Source: Hermodice carunculata (Eukaryota > Annelida > Polychaeta > Eunicida > Amphinomidae). Taken from it: DNA of 64,000 nucleotides. Below are positions 10,560 through 20,504 of this stretch, one piece after another. Each line of letters opens with the position of its first letter. Positions within the stretch are counted from its first letter, which is position 1. The DNA is taken from contig OZ026619.1 of assembly GCA_964020975.1 (NCBI GenBank), positions 95,154,804 to 95,218,803 on the forward strand, in the 5' to 3' direction. The translations under genes were made by a program, and so were the position numbers. The notes below the pieces were generated by a model. That model searched no databases. It was given only the letters and a program-made list of their open reading frames with translations, and was not told the DNA's origin.

Positions 10560-11115
10560 CGTGTGAGGCCGGGCCCGGGCGGCTAGGGGGGTGGGCCGCC
10601 CATCGGGGCCTGGCGCGCCGTCACCCCTGGTTCCGCCTTCCCTAAAATTTTTCTGTGCTGGAATTCACCTCCCCCGGGGGGCCGCGCCGGGCATCTTCGC
10701 GGGAGTCTGAGGGAGAGCGGGAGGGGTGGGGGTGGGGGCCGCGGTGGTTCCGTGGACGCGGTTAGTGTGGTCGGGAGAGGGGGCCGGGGAGCGCGGCGGG
10801 CCTCACGGGCGCGGCTAATGGGGTCTCCGGGGGAGGGGGCTGGGGGGCGCGGCGGGCCTCTTCGCGGGGGTCTGGGGGCGGTCGGGAGGGAGGGGGTGGT
10901 CCTGACACTGTGTGCCGTCGTCGGCGGGGGTTCCCGGGGGCGGGCGAGGTAGGCGAGGCGGGCGAGGCGGGCGAGGCGGGCGAGGCGGGCGAGGCGGGCA
11001 GAGTTAAGGGGCCGCGCCGGGGGGTGTGGGGGCTCGGCCGGGCAAGGCGGGCAGCTGGCGGGGGGTCCCCCGGGGAGGGGGTGGGGGCTGCAGCGGTCGC
11101 AGATATGTAGTGCAT
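10560..11115. repeat. G-rich, gene-poor right end of the GC-rich element
   Basis: About 550 bp of very G-rich plus strand with many runs of three to six G, which could fold into G-quadruplexes. Proline/arginine-rich minus-strand frames here are low-complexity by-products. This is where a terminal repeat of the element would be expected, but the left end shows only a short resemblance (GGGGTGGGGGTGGGG), which is low complexity. Confidence 0.6.
10941..11001. repeat. 9-bp tandem repeat (GGCGAGGCG)n, about six copies
   Basis: Units of GGCGAGGCG repeat in register from 10,941 to 11,001. The period is a multiple of three, so it creates an open minus-strand frame of Ala-Arg-Leu repeats that is not evidence of a gene. 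Confidence 0.9.
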
Positions 11116-12990
11116 TCACCCCCCCCCCCCTGCTGCTAAAGGGGAGAAGACTGATTCCATGAATGTACTAGGCTGCTCACTAATGATGCCCTTCAAAAAT
11201 TTTAGACAAACAAGAGAGGCTACTGATATGCCTATAATTACCCTTGATAAGACGATCTTTCTTTTTGTAAGTTGTGTAACCTCTGCCATTTCCATATCTT
11301 GGGGGAAGGTGGAAGTGATGAGGCCTTTGTTTATAATACTATTAAGAGGAGAAGCTAAGACATTTGATGAAAGTTTTACCAACTTTGGAGGGATATTGTC
11401 GTAGCCAGTGGACTTTTTAGGGTTAATTTGTGATAATTTGTTTTCAACCTCATCACGTCCAACTTCCCGGAAATTGAAACTGTTGGTTATTGTGTTTGTA
11501 TTATCGTATATGGCTTGGACACTAGGGTTATCACCGTAAGTTTCCATGTCATTCAGTGGTTGGTCAGAGTTAGGCATAAGACTAATGTTTTGGGCCATGT
11601 TTACATAATGATCACTAAAAACATTGCACACTTTTTTTCTGGATCAGAAACAAGTGTAGCATCCTCAAAGAGAATCATATTTCCATGATTGCTGTAGCCC
11701 TCATTTGAGAGAAATCGTTTGATGGTAGACCAGAATTTGTTACTTGATGGCTCACCACTACAGCGCTAATTAAAATATTGTCTGATTGTATTGCGTCTCA
11801 GATGAGTGAACCTGTTTCCTTGCTTACGGAACTGTTCCCATTTATGTGCATTTTCATGACCTTTAGCATTTAAGAAAGCATTTTTCAAAATCCGTTTTTT
11901 GAAAATGTTTTTCTCCAGCTCAGCATTTACAAAAGGCGCTTGCTGGGCTCTGACTCTTTTGGTTTTCATAGGAGCATGCTCATCCACGACCTCCTTGACC
12001 AACAAAGTAAAATAGGAGTCGTCAACATCGTCAAATATGTCAGGTACAAGCAAAGGAGCCCTTTCTAAGTCTGATGAAAAAATTCTGTTCATTGAAATGC
12101 TTAAAAGATCTGAAGGTAATGTACTTAGGCTTCCTTGCAGGGACCTGTACACGTGTTGAGGTACATGTTAGATGGTGGAAGTCACCAAGAGCACAGTCAT
12201 AAGAGCCAGTGTCCTGAAAAAATAATGGCCTATTTGTTAGAAACAAGTCAATGAGAGTTCCATTGGCTCCTTTGTAACAAGTAGGTTCCTTGATCATGCT
12301 TGTAAGATCAAAGTTATCACATAAATTGTGTACAGAAAAATCAGCAGAGTTAAGCATATAATAGTTCATATCTCCGGCAACAACGACATTATCTGACCGT
12401 ACATAGGCTTTGTCGAGTATGATTGAACATTCCTCAAGAAATGTAGCATTTGGTAATGTAGGAGGTCTGTAAACAGAAATAAGCATACATGATACCGCTT
12501 TCAAAGTAAACTCAATCATGACATTTTCCAATTTCTTGGATTCAATAAAATCCATTCTTTGTGATGGAATGTCTGACCTAATATATACAATGAAGCCACC
12601 ACCAAGTTCATTTCGGTTACCGCGATAGCAAAAATAATTTGGAACACTGAACTGACAATCAGGAAAAGACTCGTCAAGCTTTGTCTCACTAATAATAAGG
12701 CAGTCCATTAATTGCCTCGTCATCACCAAATTTGTATCTAAAAACTGTTTATGTTCAAATGCGCAATGCGAAAGCTCAAGGGTTTTGCTTCTTTATGTAG
12801 TTTTAAAGGTTCAAATATATCATAGTCTGAAACTGAATTCTCCGAGTCTGTCGAACCTGTTTTGTCCATGGAAGTTGAGTTCATGTAAAAATCCTCAGTT
12901 GAAAGATCACAAAAAGATGAGGATGTGCTTAGGTCAGGTGCATTATACATAGGTAACTGATCCATTAAAGAGTCGTATGATGTTCCCAGT
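11116..12990 (-). mobile_element. LINE fragment (LINE-B, CR1/L2-like style), cut off at the GC-rich junction
   Basis: Minus-strand reading from about 12,990: an acidic/serine-rich leader, the endonuclease start (LSFRIAHLNINSF), ISETKLDESFPD, LISVYRPP, VVAGDMNYYMLN, MIKEPTCYKG, TLIDLFLTNRP and DFHHLTCTSTRV. A linker and the first RT block follow (NPKKSTGYDNIPPKLVK, LKFLKGIISEQ). The RT stops at FSPL where the GC-rich element begins, so most of the RT is absent. Several frame breaks separate the endonuclease, linker and RT pieces. The endonuclease style differs from LINE-A and LINE-C, so this is another clade. Confidence 0.82.
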
Positions 12991-14034
12991 GATATGTCCG
13001 AAATGTTTTAAAATGGGAAATCAAAAGTTATTAATTAATATCATAAACATCAGACTGTTACATTATGTTTCCACGATAGAAACTAAATAGCGAATTAACA
13101 CATGCGATACTTCATTCTCGATTTTTTTTTTATGTGTTATTAATGCTACAATCGATAAACACCTGGAATGAAAGGACTGCCACATTCTTTCTTCTTTTTG
13201 TCCTTTCTTCATTCCTTCCATCCTTCATTTCTTCCTTTCTTGATTCTGTATCTCATTATTGATTGAGGTAATGCCACAAAAACGTGAAATACTTGCACCT
13301 ATTTGCTTCTTTCAACACACATTCAAGTTTGATAGCAGTTGAGTGATGACCTGCATTCAATCCCTGTACCAATAAATTACCACCTGGCAAAAGTAATAAT
13401 GCTGCGTCCGGCTTGCTGTTCCTTTGTTGAAGAGCTGCTTTTCTCAATTATACTTGCATTCATGCTAAGATACAGTAAAACTTGAACAATGCAAATTTGA
13501 GAGCAATTGTTAAAATATATCAAATTTGTCTGTAATGTTTCATTTTCAAACTTGTCAACGTGACGTTTTGGTCCCCTCTACCTTAATATTAATGCATCCA
13601 AGTTAATGACAGTCATGGTGTTGAGGTAAGTTGCTTGCAACCACCGGTTCCTTGCTTCTATCCTTGCAATGTCATGACTTGGGCGATACACGCCAGTACC
13701 AACGATATCACGTTACACTATGTTAAAAATTGTTGCTTTCTGAAGAACCTCTATGAACCTTGACTACAAAGCATTGATTGGTTACCAATGCAAAGAAAAG
13801 TAATTAGGCCGCCATACAATCGATAAGTTGTCAGCAAGGTTGCTGTAAGTGTTGATTTGTCATGAAGTGATATAAATGTCAGCAAACCTTCGGAAGTCCA
13901 GGCCCATAACCGGGGTGGGGTGGGTGGGTGGGTGTAGGGTTCTGGTGATTCAAATGAACTACCCCGCTCAGCTGAGGAACCCCCCCCGAAAAAAAACGAA
14001 AACAGAAATGCAAAAGAAAGAGAAGAGAAGGAAG
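12991..14034. other. Intergenic, no gene recognised
   Basis: AT-rich sequence with a pyrimidine-rich (CTTC-like) tract at about 13,180-13,252. I see no coding region, RNA gene or element boundary. Confidence 0.5.
13912..13939 (+). other. G-quadruplex-like motif
   Basis: Five or more G-runs separated by single T residues (GGGGTGGGGTGGGTGGG) lie just before the 14-kb minisatellite. Short loops make this a strong predicted quadruplex former. Confidence 0.5.
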
Positions 14035-14760
14035 GTTGAGTAAAACCATAATCAGGATCAAATATGTTTAGTTGAAATAAAGGAATTCCACCCTAAAATA
14101 GTTTGATATTTTTCCAAGGAGTTTCACCCTAAAAAGAATATAATGTACTTTGCAAAGAAGGTTCACCCCACTCAACCCGCCAAAAATTACAAACAAGCAG
14201 TTCCACCCTCAAAAGTTATATATTTTTCCAGGAGTTCCACCCCACCCACCCATCCACGCCCCAAAAATTAAAAAAAACAAGGAGTTCCACCCTTAAAGTT
14301 TAATATTTTTCTAGGGAATTTCAGCCTTAAAAGGATACAATCCAATTTCACAAAGGACTTCCACCCTACACCCCAGCCCCCCCCCCCCCCAAAAAAAGAA
14401 AACTAAGTTCCACCCTTAAAAAGATATATTTTATAATTGGGGGTGGAGTGTCTTTGCAAAATATAACTCTGGAGTTCCAGTCTTAAAAATTTAATATTTT
14501 CCCAGGGAGTTCTACCCTAAAAAGGATATACAGTATTTCGCAACTTTAGCTCCACCCTATCAAATAAACAAACAAAGATCAAACAAAAGGAGTTCCACCT
14601 TAAAAGTTAAACATTTTTCCAGGGAGTTCCACCCTGAAAAGGATATAATGTATTTCGCAAAAGAGTTCCACCACCACCCACCCACCCAACCCCACAAAAA
14701 CCAAGGAGTTCCACCCTTAAAAGTGATATATTATATTTCGCAAAACAGTTCCATCCCATT
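14035..14760. repeat. Composite minisatellite built on GGAGTTCCACCCT
   Basis: The core GGAGTTCCACCCTTAAAA recurs about 15 times with variation. It appears in a rough three-part cycle: core followed by GTTTAATATTTTTCCAGG, core followed by GGATATAATGTATTTCGC, then core followed by a C-rich/A-rich spacer. The cycle is about 110-130 bp and repeats five to six times. There is no coding potential. Confidence 0.75.
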
Positions 14761-14869
14761 ACATTATATGGCAACATTTAGATACACTGTGTAAATTGTA
14801 GCACCAAAAAAGGTCCCCTGGCGGTTCACGTGGACAATTGCCACTTACCTTGTATACTTGCTTGGCATA

Positions 14870-16345
14870 ATTGGTCGTTTATCCCTCATTTTTAACGAAG
14901 TTTGAAATTTGGGTAAATATCGCTTAATGCATGCATTCCTATTGATTACAATGCAAGTCAATAGGGATTGCAAGGGTAGGTCACATTTTCTATTTCTCCA
15001 AAACCATCATCCAGATATACTCCAAACTTGGTAGCAATGTACCTTGGGTGATTCCCTATTAAGTTGGAACAAATTGTGGTGCTTCAGGGATTTTGGGATT
15101 TCTTTTTTTTTTTTATTTTGAAAAACTTGCAAGATCCTAAAAAGAATATCCAAAACCACCTTGCCAACTGCTGTGAAAGGGATACTTCTCGGGACTCCTG
15201 GACCTTAAACTTGTTTGACAGGTAACGCTGGGATTTTTTTCTATTTTCATGATTGTTAGCGTGTTAAGGTCATTTTTGACTTCTGCAAAGTGTTACTCAG
15301 ATCGCTCTGAAACGTGGTAGAAGTGTAACTTGTGGGGAGGTTAAGCTAAGTTGTTCACTGGGTAAGAATAAGCCGGATCCCTGCTATGTTTTAAGAATTT
15401 TCCAATTTGGGTACTTGTCTATTGATGCATCCATTCCTCGTTTATACGATGTGAGTCTATGGCGGTTAGGGATTACAATAGTAACTCATATTTTGGACTT
15501 CTCTAAAACTTTAAGCAGTTTCACTTCAACTCATCAAAATGTACCTCGGGTAGGTCTCTACCAAGTATGTTTAAGTGGTCCAATGATTTCTAGATTTTTA
15601 AAAAACAATTTGGTTCATTTTGGGTAAAATGGGTGACACAATTTTTCTCCAAAACGAAGGCCACATGACTACTTCAGTCTCTGTATCCAAGGTTACCTGA
15701 GGACAGGACTTGTTTTGTTCATTTTATGGCAAAATATAAAAAAAAAATCCTCTCCGAAACCACTTGGCCAATTCCTTCGAAACTGCGTAGGGACACTTCT
15801 GAGGACAATCAGATCTTAATTTGTTCAAGAGGTGGCGCTGCGATTTTTTTTTTGGGGGGGGGGGGTGGCGGTTGGGGATTGTACGAATGTTTGTGCGTCT
15901 TGGATGTTTTCGACTTCTCCAAAAACCTCACCCAGATTGTTCTGAAACTCGGGGGAAATATAGCTTGTGGGAGGTTTAAGCAAAGCTGTTTACTGGGTGG
16001 TGATGCATTTGATCCCCGATTTTTTTTTCAATGCGTTCGCCGAATGCATGCATTCCTGTTGATTACTATATAAGCCAATGGGGATTGCAATTAGAACGTC
16101 CGACTTCTCTGAGACTGTCAAATTCACTTCTTTGTTAGGATGTACCTTGGGTGGGACTCTACGAAGTTTGTTCAAATGGTCATGCTGCAGTGCTTTTTGG
16201 CTTTTAAAAATGATTTGTGGGGTTCGTTTTCGGAAAAATCCTTAAACTTTCCTCAAAACTATCTAGCTAATTGCTTTGCAGTTACATAGGGGTGCTTCTG
16301 GGGGCCCCTTAACCCTAATTTTTTAGCTCAGCTGACTTGTCAATC
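14870..16345 (+). repeat. R1 repeat family, tandem internal units plus a 5' hairpin half
   Basis: R1 is a long repeat seen five times in the window. Each roughly 550-570-bp internal unit contains phrases such as CTTCTCCAAAACCGTCATCC, AAACTTGGTGG.AATGTACC, TTGTTCACCAGGTGGCGCTG and TTCCTATTGATTAC. This copy has about two diverged units. At 16,325 the family's 5' terminal sequence AGCTCAGCTGACTTGTCA begins but is cut off. No protein-coding capacity. Confidence 0.75.
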
Positions 16346-16766
16346 TATTGGGGGTAATAAAATACACATAAACTTAAGGAGGAAAGGGTATGGTTTATTT
16401 TGATGTGGTTACACTTGCCAGGACTTTGGAATAAGCTGGCCATTTGGTACCAATCATTCACTGTCACTGGTCATGTGTGTTTGGTGGGGTGGCAGACACA
16501 TAGCAGGGCCAGCTCCACAGTAAAATGGTGTCCCTGTAGCCGGATTATTTTGTAAAAAATCCAATTATTTGAGGCTACAAAAGTGAAAATAAAACCCATA
16601 TAAATGTCTACAGCTGCACCCATGTGGACCTGTTTACAAACACCACTAATTAAAGCAGCCGGGTTGAGTGGCAGGGTAAAGAGGTCAGTGATAGGCTGTT
16701 TGGCCCACCAGCACTGTGGTCACAACTAATGAGACAGCCCCCAGAGCTCAAGTTGGAATGCACTGT
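16346..16766. other. Intergenic, no gene recognised
   Basis: About 420 bp with no repeat elsewhere in the window that I could match and no coding signal. Confidence 0.45.
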
Positions 16767-16948
16767 ATAGTATATAACATATTGAAGATTTAAAACTTTA
16801 ATTAGCCCTCATTTGCATAATTTTGAAAAGCATGACCCCTCATTATAAAAGGGCCAGACTTTATCTATAGAAGTATAATTGTGCCAAGTTTGGAGTTTCT
16901 ATGTGTTATACTTTTCAAATGAAATGTCGGACAAATTTGCCTGTAAAG
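16767..16948 (-). mobile_element. Helitron-like repeat, 5' terminal fragment
   Basis: On the minus strand this begins TTTACAGGCAAATTTGTCCG, the same 5' block as the elements at 16,968-18,187 and 20,505-21,390. It runs through the shared ATTATGCAAATGAGG segment and then stops matching. It lies head-to-tail behind the 3' end of its neighbour, separated by a short (TTTC)n tract. Confidence 0.6.
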
Positions 16949-16967
16949 AAAGAAAGAAAGAAAGAAA

Positions 16968-18187
16968 CTAGAAAGGAAGATTTGCTTCAAAGCAAATCTG
17001 TCTGTGTGCCTTCCAAAGTTGTAAACATTAAATGTTATCAAATTTTGTGCTTTGGTACTACACATTCCATTAAGCTTATGGCTGGATGAAAATTTCAAAG
17101 GTCCAAATGACCTTGACCTTTGACCTTTAACCTTTTTAGGTTACATATAAATTGCAAAAATGTACAGTGTTACAAAACCCACAATTTAAGTCCAACATGA
17201 TTAGAATTGGATGGACATTGGCCAAGTTATGGCTAGGTGAAACTTTCAAAGGTCCAGATGATGTTGGCCTTTGACCTTTGGGGGTCAAATGTAATTTTCA
17301 AAATGTGCAGTGTTGCAATAGCTACAATTTGAGCCAAACATGATCAAAATTGGACAAAATTGACCAAGTTATGGCTAAAAAAAGCCACCATCGAAAGTGG
17401 CCTTTGACCTTGAAATGACCTTTGACCTTGAAATGACCTTTGACCTTGAAATGACCTTTGACCTTGATATGACCTCTACCTGAAGTGAACTTTGATCTTT
17501 ATAATGATATTTGACCTAAACTTGGCCTTTAACCTTGACATGACCCTTGACCTTGACATGACCTTGACATTTGAGATGACCTTGGCCTTGCTATGATCGA
17601 ACTTCTATACACTTGGAACTATATCTACTATAGTATATAAGATATTGAAGATTTAAAACTTTAATTAGCCCTCATTTGCATAAGTTTGAAAAGTATGACC
17701 TATCATTATAAAAAGGCGAGACTTCAAAAATATGCATAGTTACAATAGCTGCAATTTGAGCCCGACATGATCAAAATTGGATAAAAATTGACCAAGTTAT
17801 GGCTAGAAGAAAGCTACCATCAAAAGTGGCCTTTGACCTTGAAATGACCTCTACCTGAAATGCTCCTTGACCTTCAAAATGACATTTTGGCTTTAAAATT
17901 ACATTTTGACCCAAAACCGACCTTTGACCTTGACATGACCTTGACATTTGAGATGACCTTTGCCTTGATATGATCGAACTGCAATACACTCGGCACTACA
18001 TCTACTATAGTATATAAGATATTGAAGATTTAAAACTTTAATTAGCCCTCATTTGCATAATTTTGAAAAGCATGACCACTCATTATAAAAAGGCCTGACT
18101 TCATCCATAGAAGTATAATTGTGCCAAGTTTGGAGTTTCTACGTATAATACTTGTCAAATGAAATGTCGGACAAATTTGCCGGTAAA
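16968..18187 (-). mobile_element. Non-autonomous Helitron-like element, about 1.2 kb
   Basis: The minus-strand 5' end is TTTACCGGCAAATTTGTCCG at about 18,187. The 3' end has a perfect 10-bp hairpin (AGATTTGCTT, loop TG, AAGCAAATCT; plus-strand 16,978-16,999) followed by TCCTTT and CTAG at 16,968-16,971. A subterminal hairpin just before CTRR is the hallmark of Helitron 3' ends. The interior holds repeats of the 5' block (at 17,629 and 18,010) and GACCTTTGACCTT minisatellites. There are no Rep/helicase genes, so it is non-autonomous. Confidence 0.65.
17399..17470 (+). repeat. 18-bp tandem repeat with three perfect DR1 motifs
   Basis: GACCTTTGACCTTGAAAT repeats with 18-bp spacing. It places TGACCTTTGACCT (complement of the DR1 nuclear-receptor site AGGTCAAAGGTCA) at 17,416, 17,434 and 17,452; a fourth site lies at 17,114. 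DR1 is bound by RXR heterodimers, HNF4 and COUP-TF. Function here is not shown. Confidence 0.8.
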
Positions 18188-18193
18188 GAAAAA

Positions 18194-18261
<68 letters not shown>
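18187..18261. repeat. (GAAA)n microsatellite at the 5' end of a Helitron-like element
   Basis: About 18 units of GAAA adjoin the 5' terminus of the minus-strand Helitron-like element. A short (GAAA)n occupies the same place at 16,947-16,966 and a (CTTT)n at 20,487-20,500, so the tract seems linked to the family's termini. Confidence 0.85.
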
Positions 18262-18425
18262 ATTCCTAGAAAAACAGTATGTCTGTGTTGGCACACAGAC
18301 ATAATAAAGAATTCCTAGAAAAACAGAAAAGTGTGTGCGGACACACACACTTTAAGAAAGAAAGAAGAAAGAAAGAGAGAATTCCAAGAAAAACAGAAAA
18401 GTGTGCGTTGACACACACACTTTAA
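18262..18425. repeat. Short repeat with AGTGTGTG..CACACACT hairpins, three copies
   Basis: The phrase AATTCCTAGAAAAACAG followed by a hairpin of the form AAGTGTGTG..CACACACTT occurs three times, interspersed with GAAA tracts. The same units appear inverted at 20,391-20,490. CTAG is present in each unit next to the hairpin, hinting at relics of serial Helitron-like 3' ends. Confidence 0.6.
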
Positions 18426-19265
18426 TAATTCACCAGCGAGATACGAAGCTTTAGGAAGAATAGCACGAAACACCCTTTTGTTGACTCCTACAAGTCTCTC
18501 CCAAACATCGCGATAATGTGGTGAATGAGGTGGTATAAAACTCCATTGTACAAATCGTGAAGCAGCATAGGTATATAAGGTGTTTTTAGAGTGAAACAAG
18601 TATGCTTTGCAAAGTTCTTGTTCTCCTTTCACGAAATTCCGGCCGTAATCACTGAAAATTTTAGAATGGTACGTTTATGGGTGCTGTAAAACGACGGAAA
18701 GCGCAAATAAATGACTACATCGAGTGAGTATAGCATCTCAATCTGAATTGCTCTGGTAATCAAGCATGTAAATACACATCCATACCGTTTCTTTTGTGAT
18801 CTGTACAATTTTGTTTCATACGGGCCGAAACAATCGATACCCACATGAGTAAATGGGGATAAACTGGGCTGAACACAGTCCGGGGCCATAATCAGAGTTG
18901 ATAGTTTGGCAAACATTTTTTTTTTTTTTTTTATACATGCGACGCATTGGCGCAAAATACGTCGTACCAAGCGACGAGCTATGGTTATCCAGTCTTTGGT
19001 ACGTATGAAACTTAACGTCCATTCACATCCTAAATGCGCTGTAGCGTGAAAATATCGTACAATGGCAACAGCAACAGGATGATTGTGAGGAAGCAGTACT
19101 GGATTTTTACCTGCCCCCCCCCCACCCACTCTCATTATACCTTCATGATCCAAAAAGGGATTCAACGATAAAAGAGAACTGGATTTCAGTAAACTTATAC
19201 TAAGTTTCAGATCGTTAACTTCACGACTGTATGCCTGATGCTGTACATGCTTTATCAACATCGTA
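18426..19265 (-). mobile_element. BEL/Pao retrotransposon fossil: integrase region
   Basis: Minus-strand translation matches the BEL/Pao integrase: SLNPFLDHEGIMRVGG leading in, then HNHPVAVAIVRYFHATAH, LRQCVACIK (zinc-binding H2C2 part), FTHVGIDCFGPYE (start of the rve core), RYGCVFTCLITRAIQIE and, further on, FIPPHSPHYRDVWERLVG. Broken, with a handful of disruptions. No LTR recognised. Flanked on both sides by inverted copies of the hairpin repeat and Helitron-like 5' blocks. Confidence 0.75.
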
Positions 19266-19362
19266 TGTGAAAAATTAAGTACAGCATAGAAAACCTGACA
19301 AGGTCACCAGTAATGACATTTGCATTATAGAACTTACAACACTCAAAGCAAGGTTTACGCAA

Positions 19363-19421
19363 AAAAAAACAAACAAACAAAAAACAAAATAAAACAAAAA
19401 ACAAAAAAACAAAAACAAAGA

Positions 19422-19452
<31 letters not shown>

Positions 19453-19480
19453 CAAAACAAAACAAACAAAAAAAAAAAAC

Positions 19481-19514
<34 letters not shown>

Positions 19515-19527
19515 CAAAAAAAACCCC
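19363..19527. repeat. A-rich (CAAAA)n low-complexity tract
   Basis: Irregular repeats of CAAA, CAAAA and CAAAAA over 165 bp. The phenylalanine- or lysine-rich open frames across it are artefacts of composition. Confidence 0.9.
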
Positions 19528-20390
19528 CACCTTAACTCCCCATATTATTTTTGACTCCAATAGATATTGTAATGATAGGGAGGCTGACAATTGACCATGA
19601 CACTCGACTAGACGTGACTTGAGTCTTGACATGATTCTTGAATGATTACTTCTGCCGCTCGGTGCCCCCTGGCGAGAAGGGTGTGCCCCCCTCCCCCCCC
19701 CCCCAAAAAAAAATGAGACAAGAGAAGTAACAATGGATGCTTGACGCTGATGGCCGTCATCAATCAGTCCCAGAAAGTCGGGATAAAAGCAAATGCAGGA
19801 GGTGGTTTGTTTCCCAGAAGTCGGATGTCCACTGAGTTTCCCATCCCCTGGAGTCGATCGTACCTGATCTGAGTTCTACCAACCCCCGGGTCCCAGACAA
19901 GTATCGATGGAGATGGAGCCTGTTGCAAGTTTTGTTTCATCTTCACGGTAGGCAAGTCGAATCATGGACCTACTAGAGTAATCTAGTAGGTCTATGGTCA
20001 AATCTGCCACAATATAATCAATAATATTTATTGCGTTTTTTGTTACATTCATAATTTAGCTCAATTGCACTTCGATTTCAAGCAACCCAACAGAAAAGCT
20101 GGCTTTCCTTAATTTCCTACTTTGAATCATAAAATAAAAATAAAATAAACTTAATTAAAAAGTAATCATATTCTTTGAGATTTTGTACCTTCCACATGAT
20201 CGTATACTTTAAATGTGCCTTATTTAGTGAAAAAATAAAAATATAACACATACAAACACACGCATTCCTTATATTTTGGACAAAATTTGCACATAAATTA
20301 TCATCTGCATTTGCACAGTCAAATTTTATGAAGAAATATTGCAAGTATTGGTTAAAGGCTGGTAATTAACAACAAAGATGTCAGCATTAA
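19528..20390. other. Intergenic, no gene recognised; one small hairpin
   Basis: A 15-bp near-perfect hairpin (CATGGACCTACTAGA, loop GTAA) lies at 19,963-19,996. A poly-C/poly-A stretch lies near 19,690. Otherwise AT-rich with no supportable feature. Confidence 0.45.
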
Positions 20391-20490
20391 TAAATTGTGT
20401 GTGTCAACACATACTTTTTTGTTTTTCCTGAAATTCTTTATTAAAGTGTGTGTGTCAACACACACTTTTTTGTTTTTCCTGAAATTCTTT
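20391..20490. repeat. Inverted copies of the AGTGTGTG hairpin repeat
   Basis: Two units of GTGTGTGTCAACACACAC followed by TTTTTTGTTTTTCCTGAAATT are the reverse complement of the units at 18,262-18,425. They sit directly before the 5' end of the plus-strand Helitron-like element. Confidence 0.65.
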
Positions 20491-20504
20491 CTTTCTTTCT
20501 TCTT

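Larger units (their letters stand above)
1971..11115. mobile_element. Polinton/Maverick-like (adintovirus-like) DNA element, decayed, unusually GC-rich
   Basis: This 9.1-kb block is far richer in G+C and CpG than its flanks. It carries the gene set that defines Polintons and adintoviruses: minor capsid (penton-like), packaging ATPase, phospholipase A2 protein, retrovirus-type integrase and family B DNA polymerase. The polymerase lies next to SF1 helicase and HNH regions. Minus strand: virion peptide, penton, ATPase; plus strand: PLA2 protein, integrase; minus strand again: the replication block and two small proteins. I did not recognise a major capsid gene, a capsid protease or terminal inverted repeats. 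The element is broken, with roughly ten or more disruptions over its genes. Retained CpG density argues against great age unless the region is unmethylated. The GC richness is unlike the AT-rich animal Polintons I know. Confidence 0.82.

Noticed and set aside
1993-10560. A major capsid protein and adenain-type protease gene
   Set aside because: I looked for both, since they usually accompany these elements, and found no convincing stretch.
1971-11115. Bacterial or plasmid contamination as the source of the GC-rich block
   Set aside because: The PLA2 protein, rve integrase, A32-like ATPase and penton-like signature together are typical of animal Polintons, not bacteria. A mis-joined viral contig remains possible and is listed as a finding.
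10583-11119. Proline/arginine/leucine-rich minus-strand frames of 117-178 codons
   Set aside because: Low-complexity coding in G-rich DNA with a 9-bp tandem repeat; no domain and no conserved pattern.
16901-17089. Short frame around 17.0 kb
   Set aside because: It crosses a Helitron-like terminus and a GAAA tract; no coding evidence.
18042-18348. Serine/phenylalanine-repeat frames near 18.2 kb
   Set aside because: Translations of (GAAA)n.
19255-19632. Phenylalanine-rich and lysine/threonine-rich frames
   Set aside because: Produced by the A-rich (CAAAA)n tract.
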